Shown here one piece after another: positions 1-4,878 of a DNA stretch of 8,085 bases (positions are counted from its first letter, which is position 1; each line of letters starts with the position of its first letter). Source of the stretch: CAZNXE01 sp964576465 (GTDB taxonomy: Bacteria > Planctomycetota > Planctomycetia > Pirellulales > JAEUIK01); the NCBI GenBank assembly GCA_964576465.1, contig CAZNXE010000271.1, forward strand, positions 1-8,085, given 5' to 3'. A program made the position numbers and the translations under genes. The notes under the pieces are model-generated. The model saw only the letters and a list, made by a program, of their open reading frames with translations. It was not told the DNA's origin and did no database searches.

Positions 1-29
1 CTTACCCGAGGCATCTTGTCGCTGCGCGA

Positions 30-47
30 CCCAGCCGAACGGCTGGG
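30..47. repeat. Short perfect inverted repeat (stem-loop)
   Basis: CCCAGCCG, two A residues, then CGGCTGGG: an 8-bp perfect inverted repeat. As RNA this would be a 7-bp G+C-rich stem closed by a GAAC tetraloop (GUUC on the other strand). No T-run follows on either strand, so it is not a standard intrinsic terminator. It may be part of the 3' structure behind comDE, or lie inside a gene that continues beyond the window. Confidence 0.45.
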
Positions 48-99
48 CCACCCGTCGGCCAATACCTGCCAGCAAAGTTGTGTAGATACCGATGGGCTT

Positions 100-144
100 T
101 GCCAGTGCCCGCGTGCCGTACCTATTTCCATTCCGGCACTGGCA
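100..144 (-). terminator. Stem-loop downstream of comE, possible terminator
   Basis: TGCCAGTGCC (100-109) and GGCACTGGCA (135-144) form a perfect 10-bp inverted repeat around a 25-nt loop, starting 19 nt after the comE stop codon on the minus strand. A second, mutually exclusive pairing is possible: GTGCCG (113-118) with CGGCAC (134-139). No U-tract follows on the minus strand. Its role as a transcription end is therefore inferred from position and stem strength only. It may instead stabilise the 3' end of the mRNA. Confidence 0.4.
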
Positions 145-163
145 CCCAACCCCAAAACTATAG

Positions 164-784
164 CTAGTTAGCAGACTTGGCTTCTTCAACCAGCGCCTCG
201 CGAAAATCCGCAATCCGCGCAGCCATCGGGCCGGGTGATTCGAGATGGTAGTTCGCTCCGACCCTCTGCGTGGCGAGCAGGATGAAGCGGGGACCCGGGG
301 CGGTCATTGCGGTGCCGATCTCCGCACGCCACTGCCCGAGATCGTTGAACTCGAAGACGCTCGGCCAGCCGGCACCTTGAGCTAGTAGTGTAAAGTCGGT
401 CGACCCTTGGCGACTGGCAAGTTGTTGCCCGCCGGTCACTTCGTAGATGCCGTTGTGAAGCACGATTAGCGTTAGGTTCTTCGCCCCACTGTTGGCGATC
501 GTCACCAAACACCCCAGATTCATCAACATGCAGCCATCGCCGTTGAGCACGACGATCTCCTTGTCTGCCCTGGCAAGCGCCATCCCCAACCCTAGCGCGG
601 GGGCTTCGCCCATGGCCGAGGGAATGTAATGAAAATCCAACGGGTCGCTGCTTAGCTTGGGCCATTCGCGGGCAGAACCCATGGTGGTGATGACAATTTG
701 CCGCTCGCGCCAACGGTGCAGCACCTCCAAGGCATCGATGAGTGGCATCTCGGGGCGTTGTGTGTTGTCGTTCGTGGCGGCCAT
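164..784 (-). CDS. comE: Thiamine-diphosphate-dependent decarboxylase, beta (PP-domain) subunit; sulfopyruvate/phosphonopyruvate decarboxylase-like
   Basis: This 206-residue protein is the diphosphate-binding (PP) half of a split ThDP enzyme. Visible motifs are SAMGEAPALGLGMALA (56-71), the ThDP/metal motif NGDGCMLMNLG (81-91) with GDG at 82-84, the downstream metal-side Asn at LHNG (N111), and GGQQ (118-121). These match ComE and the C-terminal half of phosphonopyruvate decarboxylase (SMGxA, DGDG...LM, N...GGQ). The first Asp of the usual DGDG is Asn here; the GDG itself is intact. With the alpha subunit it should form the cytosolic active site that decarboxylates a 2-oxo acid carrying a sulfonate or phosphonate group. 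The exact substrate cannot be read from the sequence. The ATG directly abuts the comD stop (TAA then ATG), and GGGGAG (plus 792-797) sits 7 nt upstream, so translation is probably coupled. The symbol is by similarity. Confidence 0.85.
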   Translation of the reverse strand: MAATNDNTQRPEMPLIDALEVLHRWRERQIVITTMGSAREWPKLSSDPLDFHYIPSAMGEAPALGLGMALARADKEIVVLNGDGCMLMNLGCLVTIANSGAKNLTLIVLHNGIYEVTGGQQLASRQGSTDFTLLAQGAGWPSVFEFNDLGQWRAEIGTAMTAPGPRFILLATQRVGANYHLESPGPMAARIADFREALVEEAKSAN

Positions 785-1273
785 TTACATTCTCCCCTCG
801 GCAATGAGTGCAACGCCCGGGCGCCCTTCCGCTTCGACTTTTCGGAAGTGTTCGACTAGCTTGCCGGCGGAATTCGGCTCATCGATCAGCACGGTATCGA
901 TGCCCCAAGCCTGCAAGATAGGCTCAGTGAATTTACGGGCCGTATCGGGAGAATTCTCCACGAGATAACTCCGAAAGCCAATCACGGCCCACAGCGGCAA
1001 TCCAAGATCGAACAGCACATTCCGCAGCGCGTCGCCCGACTCGAACAGCCCGGTATTCTGAATCATCACCACGGGCCGCGCACCCCCTAAATGTAACCCG
1101 GCTGCGATCGCCCACGCTTCGCCTTCGCGACAAACTCGCACCAGCTTGAGTTGTGGGGCCGATTCAATCGCCGTTTCCCAGAGACCCAAGGCTGAGTCGG
1201 GCAGCCAGACAACGTGCGAGACACCTAAGCTGATGAGTGCCGCAGAGACTTGCGATCCATCCAGAATATCCAC
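785..1273 (-). CDS. comD: Thiamine-diphosphate-dependent decarboxylase, alpha (PYR-domain) subunit; sulfopyruvate/phosphonopyruvate decarboxylase-like
   Basis: This 162-residue protein is the pyrimidine-binding (PYR) half of a split ThDP enzyme, close to the usual ComD length. The segment CREGEAWAIAAGLHLGGARPVVMIQNTG (48-75) is the PYR-domain signature. E50 aligns with the conserved catalytic Glu that activates ThDP, and MIQNTGL matches the (M)QxSGLGN region of ComD and phosphonopyruvate decarboxylase. N-terminal residues 1-27 give the expected alpha/beta start (GVSHVVWLPDS). The start is GTG at 1273-1271, supported by GAGGG (plus 1279-1283) five nt upstream; no ATG fits better. The protein must pair with the comE product, whose ATG follows the TAA stop with no gap. 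In methanogens ComDE makes sulfoacetaldehyde for coenzyme M. In a bacterium the substrate could be sulfopyruvate, phosphonopyruvate or a related 2-oxo acid. No other coenzyme M, phosphonate or sulfonate gene is visible in the window. Confidence 0.82.
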   Translation of the reverse strand: MDILDGSQVSAALISLGVSHVVWLPDSALGLWETAIESAPQLKLVRVCREGEAWAIAAGLHLGGARPVVMIQNTGLFESGDALRNVLFDLGLPLWAVIGFRSYLVENSPDTARKFTEPILQAWGIDTVLIDEPNSAGKLVEHFRKVEAEGRPGVALIAEGRM

Positions 1274-1278
1274 GGTTG

Positions 1279-1283
1279 CCCTC
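1279..1283 (-). promoter_or_regulatory. Ribosome binding site of comD-like gene (GTG start)
   Basis: On the minus strand GAGGG lies five nt before the GTG start codon. It decides the start, because no ATG is available at the N-terminus of the conserved PYR domain. Confidence 0.55.
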
Positions 1284-1390
1284 GTCAGCGGTCAATCGAA
1301 ATAGCACTTGCGGCCATACGGCGTGGCCAATTGTAACGAAGCAAGCTGATTCCTTCCGAGAGTTCTTTGGCGAACGGCAGAAATGTCCTT

Positions 1391-1454
1391 CGTAGTATGG
1401 GACCCCGTCCCGTGTAGAGTCCACAGAATTCACGGGACGGGATCCCATGTTACG
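1391..1454 (-). terminator. Large stem-loop between two minus-strand genes, probable terminator
   Basis: Arms 1391-1414 and 1431-1454 form an inverted repeat matching at 21 of 24 positions around a 16-nt loop (1415-1430). The inner 18-bp part (1397-1414 with 1431-1448) has a single mismatch. All three mismatches are transitions, so G-U wobbles rescue some pairs: two of three on plus-strand RNA and one of three on minus-strand RNA. The stem begins 25 nt after the stop codon of the exported protein gene (1480) and about 117 nt before comD. It is the obvious boundary between the two units. No U-tract follows on the minus strand, so it is either an unusual terminator or another structured element. 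Each arm contains its own small palindrome (GGGACCCCGTCCC in one, GGGATCCC in the other), so alternative folds exist. Confidence 0.5.
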
Positions 1455-1479
1455 GTCGGTTTCTTTCAGAAAACCATCG

Positions 1480-2517
1480 CTATCGCTTGAGGGTGGTAAT
1501 CCAGAAAAACGGCGAATCGGCATCGTCTAGGCGAAGCTCTCCCCGCAAACCGCCCTGAGCGAGGATCGATCGCAAGACCAAACTGTAGTTCGACTTCTTG
1601 CCAGGATACGACACGCGCAGCGATTCCAGGTTGATCGCATGGCGCGCAAGCGAGTTGTGGTCGAAGAGCATCGGAATGTCGATTCGCTGTCCGATCGCAG
1701 TCAATGTTTCAGTGAGTGGGAATTCGTCAATCTCGACGGGAATTAACTCGAATAGCTGTGGAGCAACCGCCTGTCGCTTCTCTTTCAGTGGCCAACCAAC
1801 CGGCCAAACTTCTTCGGCGGCCGTCGCGCGACGAATGACATGCTGCACCTTCTGCCCTTGGCGTTCGGGCACTAGTGCTAATCCCAAGGGGCGCACGACC
1901 GCCGCCAACACGGTTCCGGAGGAAAGTCCTTGTAGTTCTTCCTTCACGGATCCCGCGGTTCGTAATGTGGCCATTGCTTGACGGTCTACCTGCAAGGGCA
2001 CGCTCAACTGCCGCTCGATGCGTTCAATCACATGCCGGGGGTCTTGACCCTTGGTCGATTGCGTAACCCGGTGTTGCAAATCGTCATGCACACGTTCTAA
2101 CTGGGCCACGGTGAGCCCAAAGGGTGGCCGCTCCCTGGCGGTTAGCAACTCGGGTCCATCTTGTCGAAGACGTTCGACCCATTGCTCGATCTTCTCTCGA
2201 TCGCCCAGCCGAAAACGACCGCCGGGCAGGATAAGCTGATTGCCCGTGATCAGGATCCCATACACACGGTAGGAGATGCTTGTCCCGGACCCGATCGTAT
2301 CGATCGATGCGACTTCGCCACCACGACCTGCCCGCAGCTTGACACGCGTGATTCCGGCTTCGGCCAATACGCGGCTCCATTTTTGTGGTGCCGTGAGTGG
2401 CAAACCCCGATCGAATGCCAACTCCATTTCGATTCGAGGCTCTGCGGCCAAGGCCATTGGGCTGAGGAATAACGAAAGCGTGGCGAAAGCGATGCCGATC
2501 GTAGCAATGCGAAACAT
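1480..2517 (-). CDS. Exported conserved planctomycete protein with STN-like modules, function unknown
   Basis: This is a 345-residue protein. Residues 1-25 are a classic signal peptide (MFRIAT, hydrophobic stretch, then ALA-A before EPRIE), so it is exported to the periplasm or beyond. Residues 44-125 form a conserved-looking block (WSRVLAEAGITRVKLRAG..., LILPGGRFRLGDREKIEQWVERLRQDG) that I recognise from unannotated planctomycete proteins. Residues 160-225 and 255-345 look like two beta-alpha-beta modules of the STN type found at the N-terminus of secretins and TonB receptors. Examples are PLTETLTAIGQRIDIPMLFD followed by a beta strand and YSLVLRSILAQGGL. No catalytic motif is visible, and a binding or scaffold role is inference. 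The reading frame stays open upstream to 2808, but the signal peptide and the promoter at 2582-2590 place the start at ATG 2517. No strong Shine-Dalgarno sequence is present. Confidence 0.75.
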   Translation of the reverse strand: MFRIATIGIAFATLSLFLSPMALAAEPRIEMELAFDRGLPLTAPQKWSRVLAEAGITRVKLRAGRGGEVASIDTIGSGTSISYRVYGILITGNQLILPGGRFRLGDREKIEQWVERLRQDGPELLTARERPPFGLTVAQLERVHDDLQHRVTQSTKGQDPRHVIERIERQLSVPLQVDRQAMATLRTAGSVKEELQGLSSGTVLAAVVRPLGLALVPERQGQKVQHVIRRATAAEEVWPVGWPLKEKRQAVAPQLFELIPVEIDEFPLTETLTAIGQRIDIPMLFDHNSLARHAINLESLRVSYPGKKSNYSLVLRSILAQGGLRGELRLDDADSPFFWITTLKR

Positions 2518-2581
2518 GGCGAATCCCGTGCTTATGGTCGTCGCAACGGTTGCGGATCGACGAATGAACGATGCCTGATGA

Positions 2582-2590
2582 ATTATAGCA
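2582..2590 (-). promoter_or_regulatory. Extended -10 promoter element of the exported protein gene
   Basis: On the minus strand the sequence TGCTATAAT is a perfect TATAAT -10 hexamer with the TGn extension. Transcription would begin near 2575, giving a leader of about 58 nt to the ATG at 2517. No good -35 hexamer lies 16-18 nt upstream, as is common for extended -10 promoters. Confidence 0.5.
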
Positions 2591-2636
2591 CTGCCGTGGC
2601 CGTTGCAGGTACGGCACGGATTGCGACAATAGGAAT

Positions 2637-2658
2637 GATCGTTTCGCGCGACACGATC
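2637..2658. promoter_or_regulatory. 22-bp near-perfect palindrome, candidate operator
   Basis: GATCGT (2637-2642) and ACGATC (2653-2658) flank the perfect palindrome TCGCGCGA (2644-2651), with one unmatched pair (T2643/C2652). Ten of eleven base pairs of the dyad are symmetric. It sits in the divergent region, about 60-80 bp upstream of the inferred start of the minus-strand transcript and about 80-105 bp before the isomerase start codon. The size and symmetry suit a dimeric helix-turn-helix regulator. Binding is inference. Confidence 0.4.
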
Positions 2659-2671
2659 GATTGCTTGCATG

Positions 2672-2692
2672 CGGTACGTGCATCGCGTACCG
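2672..2692. promoter_or_regulatory. Second dyad symmetry in the divergent region
   Basis: CGGTACG (2672-2678) and CGTACCG (2686-2692) are perfect 7-bp inverted arms around a 7-nt spacer. It may be an operator, or a hairpin in the leader of the isomerase mRNA, which starts 49 nt further on. It lies 13 bp to the right of the 22-bp palindrome and has a different sequence, so it need not bind the same protein. Confidence 0.35.
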
Positions 2693-2723
2693 GGAAATCG
2701 AGTTCCGATACATCGCCTTTGGC

Positions 2724-2734
2724 GAGGAGAGGAG
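2724..2734 (+). promoter_or_regulatory. Ribosome binding site of the isomerase gene (decides TTG start)
   Basis: The purine run GAGGAGAGGAG carries two Shine-Dalgarno copies. GGAG at 2731-2734 is 6 nt before TTG 2741, and GAGGAG at 2724-2729 is 5 nt before TTG 2735. It rules out the upstream ATG at 2669 as the main start. Confidence 0.6.
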
Positions 2735-2740
2735 TTGACG

Positions 2741-3745
2741 TTGGCCCGACCTGTAACGCTCTTTACCGGCCAGTGGGCAGATCTAAAGCTGGAAGACCTG
2801 GCCCGCATGGCACGCGAATTCGGCTACCAAGGCCTGGAACTTGCCTGTTGGGGCGACCACTTCGACGTCGAAGCAGCGATGTCGGATGATGGTTACTGCG
2901 CCGCGAAACGCGATTTACTCGAACGACACGATTTGCAACTTCACGCCATCAGCACGCATCTCGTTGGGCAGGCGGTGTTGGATGTGATTGACGAACGCCA
3001 CAAGGCGATCTTGCCTGAATCGGTGTGGGGCGACGGCAAACCAAACGGCGTGAACGCCCGAGCGGCCGAAATGTTGGCAAACACCGCGCGAGCGGCACAG
3101 AAGCTGGGTGTTGGCGTCGTGAATGGTTTCACCGGGTCAAGCATTTGGCACCTGCTGTATTCGTTCCCGCCGGTTCCCGAGGAAATGATCCAAGGGGGGT
3201 TCGATCTATTCGCTGAACGGTTCGACCCGATCTTGGATGTCTTCGGCCAATGCGGCGTGCGGTTTGCTTTGGAAGTTCACCCTACCGAGATTGCCTTCGA
3301 CATCCACACCGCACGTCGTGCGCTCGATGCATTGGACAACCGGGAAGAATTCGGCTTCAACTTCGATCCAAGTCACCTGCTATGGCAAGGCATCGATCCG
3401 GTGGAGTTCATCCGCGCGTTTCCCGAGCGGATCTATCATGTTCACATCAAAGACGCGATTGTCACGCTCGACGGACGGTCTGGAATCCTCGCCAGCCATC
3501 TCAATTTCGGCGATGCCCGACGTGGATGGGATTTTCGCTCGCCAGGCCGCGGTGGTGTAAACTTTGAAGAGATCATCCGCGCGCTGAATGCGATTGGCTA
3601 CGATGGACCGCTCTCGGTTGAATGGGAAGACGTTGGAATGGATCGCGAAGCCGGTGCCCGTGAGGCCTGCGAGTTTGTCAAACGAATCGATTTCACCCCC
3701 AGTCAGGTATCCTTCGATGCAGCCTTCTCGGACAGCAGCAGTTGA
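2741..3745 (+). CDS. Sugar phosphate isomerase/epimerase (xylose isomerase-like TIM barrel)
   Basis: This 334-residue protein of the AP-endonuclease-2/xylose-isomerase-like superfamily is a single TIM barrel spanning nearly its whole length. It opens with RPVTLFTGQWADL, goes through GLELACWGDHFDV (31-43) and ISTHLVGQ (70-77), and carries the usual metal ligand set: E178 in FALEVHP, D209 in NFDPSH (with H212), H235 in YHVHIKD, and E294 in LSVEWED. All are intact, so a divalent-metal-dependent, cytosolic isomerase or epimerase acting on a sugar, inositol derivative or sugar phosphate is likely. The substrate cannot be assigned. The start is taken as TTG 2741 (MARPVTLFTGQ...) because relatives begin at this motif and a strong Shine-Dalgarno sequence precedes it. 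TTG 2735 is possible, and ATG 2669 would add 24 residues unlike the family. The 3' end overlaps the next gene by 29 bp, which indicates an operon. Confidence 0.85.
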   Translation: MARPVTLFTGQWADLKLEDLARMAREFGYQGLELACWGDHFDVEAAMSDDGYCAAKRDLLERHDLQLHAISTHLVGQAVLDVIDERHKAILPESVWGDGKPNGVNARAAEMLANTARAAQKLGVGVVNGFTGSSIWHLLYSFPPVPEEMIQGGFDLFAERFDPILDVFGQCGVRFALEVHPTEIAFDIHTARRALDALDNREEFGFNFDPSHLLWQGIDPVEFIRAFPERIYHVHIKDAIVTLDGRSGILASHLNFGDARRGWDFRSPGRGGVNFEEIIRALNAIGYDGPLSVEWEDVGMDREAGAREACEFVKRIDFTPSQVSFDAAFSDSSS

Positions 3746-4613
3746 CCACACAATCCGTCGATTCCTCGTCGCCAGCATCGCAACACTACTTGCTCTGGTG
3801 TGGGCCGTTCCTCACAGCAAGGCTGACGACGCGGCACCACTGGAGTTAACCGTTGTCAGCTTTAACGTGCTGGTCGACTTCGGATCGCACCCGGAGGTGC
3901 CAAGCTGGAAGAAGCGACGTGAGCTGTGCGTCAAAATGCTGCAAGAGACACAAGCCGACCTGATCGGATTGCAGGAGACATCGCCAGGACAGTTGAGGTA
4001 CTTAATGGGGCAGTTGCCCGACTACACGGCGCACTACTATAAACGGCGAGAGAATGACCCTGGCTTTCCCGATGCCGCGCTGCTCTACGATCGTCGGAAA
4101 TTCGAGGAAATCGAGAAGGGACATTGGTGGTTATCGCCGACGCCCGAGCGTGTCTCCACCGGGTTCGGCAATACGCTGCCACGTTTGGTGGTGTGGGCCA
4201 AGCTGCGCCACAAACCGACCGGGCGCGAGTTGTATTTCTTCGACACCCACTTCGATAACTCTCGCCCCAGCCAAACCAAGATGGCGGAATGTTGTCGGCA
4301 GCAGATGGAGCCATTTCGCAAGACGAACCTGCCGATGGTATTCGCCGGCGACTTCAACACCGACCAAGACCGTGGAGACTATCCGAAGCTGACATCCGAC
4401 GGCTGGCGCGACAGCTATCTTGCCAGCGACAAAGCCACGGCAGACGGTCACGACGACAATGTCCCCACGTTTCGCAACGGCACGCGAATCGATCACATTT
4501 TTTACCGTGGTCCTGGCGGTACGGCTCTCTCGTGGCAACGCCTCGAATCGTCAGATCCCGACCGCCCACTGTCAGACCATTTCCCGATTCGCGCCCAGTT
4601 GCGGTTCGAGTAG
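3717..4613 (+). CDS. Secreted endonuclease/exonuclease/phosphatase family protein
   Basis: This 298-residue protein has a signal peptide at about residues 1-37 (RR, then FLVASIATLLALVWAV, then SKADDA). The mature part is a single EEP (DNase I-like) domain with every catalytic motif in order: VSFNV (N50), GLQET (E87), DTHFDN (H178), AGDFNTD (D212, N214), GTRIDHIF (D259, H260) and LSDHFPI (D287, H288). It should be a metal-dependent phosphodiesterase or phosphomonoesterase acting outside the cytoplasm. The substrate (nucleic acid, inositol phosphate, phospholipid headgroup) is unknown. The usual second His of THxDH is Asn (N181), which is not a core catalytic residue. ATG 3717 is chosen because it gives a proper signal peptide and has AGG nine nt upstream. 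It lies inside the end of the isomerase gene in another frame, so the two are probably co-transcribed and translationally coupled. Confidence 0.85.
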   Translation: MQPSRTAAVDHTIRRFLVASIATLLALVWAVPHSKADDAAPLELTVVSFNVLVDFGSHPEVPSWKKRRELCVKMLQETQADLIGLQETSPGQLRYLMGQLPDYTAHYYKRRENDPGFPDAALLYDRRKFEEIEKGHWWLSPTPERVSTGFGNTLPRLVVWAKLRHKPTGRELYFFDTHFDNSRPSQTKMAECCRQQMEPFRKTNLPMVFAGDFNTDQDRGDYPKLTSDGWRDSYLASDKATADGHDDNVPTFRNGTRIDHIFYRGPGGTALSWQRLESSDPDRPLSDHFPIRAQLRFE

Positions 4614-4638
4614 TTCATTTGCTCACTCGAACCGGCCA

Positions 4639-4660
4639 TGTTCCCTTCATCGAGGGAGCA
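4639..4660 (+). terminator. Stem-loop after the EEP gene, possible terminator
   Basis: TGTTCCCT (4639-4646) pairs with AGGGAGCA (4653-4660), including one G-U pair, around a 6-nt loop. It begins 25 nt after the stop codon at 4613, where the isomerase/EEP unit should end. No U-run follows, so the assignment rests on position and stem only. Confidence 0.35.
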
Positions 4661-4878
4661 GATTAACTGGACTAATCGATTCGAGCCGCAATGATTGACG
4701 ATGCGGGAATCCCGGGGCGGTGCTCTTTCTAGATTTTGGCTAGGTTCGCCCGCGGGATAGCGAATTTGGCGGATATGCTGGAGTTGGTACCTTCGGCACG
4801 TTTCTCACTTCGATCACCACGTCGTTCACCATGCTTTTCGCCGCCACAAGCTGTCGCACGGATTCAGTCGCGCGACTG

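Larger units (their letters stand above)
1..163. other. Left-edge non-coding stretch with inverted repeats
   Basis: No gene can be supported here. The stretch lies downstream of the minus-strand comDE pair and contains two clear inverted repeats, listed separately (30-47 and 100-144). Several frames are open to the window edge. One minus-strand frame (codon phase occupying 160-162, 157-159 and so on) stays open from inside the comE end to base 1, and its last 30 or so codons read like plausible protein (for example KPIGIYTTLLAGIGRRVAQP). It has no ATG, only possible CTG or TTG starts, and I recognise no family. It could be the beginning of a further minus-strand gene, or chance. Confidence 0.4.

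Noticed and set aside
1330..1335. TACAAT on the minus strand as a -10 box for comD
   Set aside because: The hexamer is reasonable but no -35 or TG extension accompanies it, so it is too weak to list.
1164..1523. Minus-strand frame bridging the gap between the exported protein gene and comD
   Set aside because: It overlaps both neighbouring genes in another phase and runs through the large stem-loop, without a family match or a ribosome binding site.
2518..2808. N-terminal extension of the exported protein gene up to 2808
   Set aside because: The extension runs across the divergent promoter region and into the isomerase gene. The signal peptide begins at 2517 and the extended -10 lies between.
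2578..2889. Plus-strand 103-codon frame overlapping the isomerase start
   Set aside because: It is in a different phase from the isomerase, has an Arg/Pro-rich translation, and shows no ribosome binding site or family.
4704..4764. Small palindromes between the EEP and HExxH genes (4704-4714; TTCGC at 4745-4749 with GCGAA at 4760-4764)
   Set aside because: Arms are only 5 bp and expected by chance in this composition; no linked promoter could be recognised.
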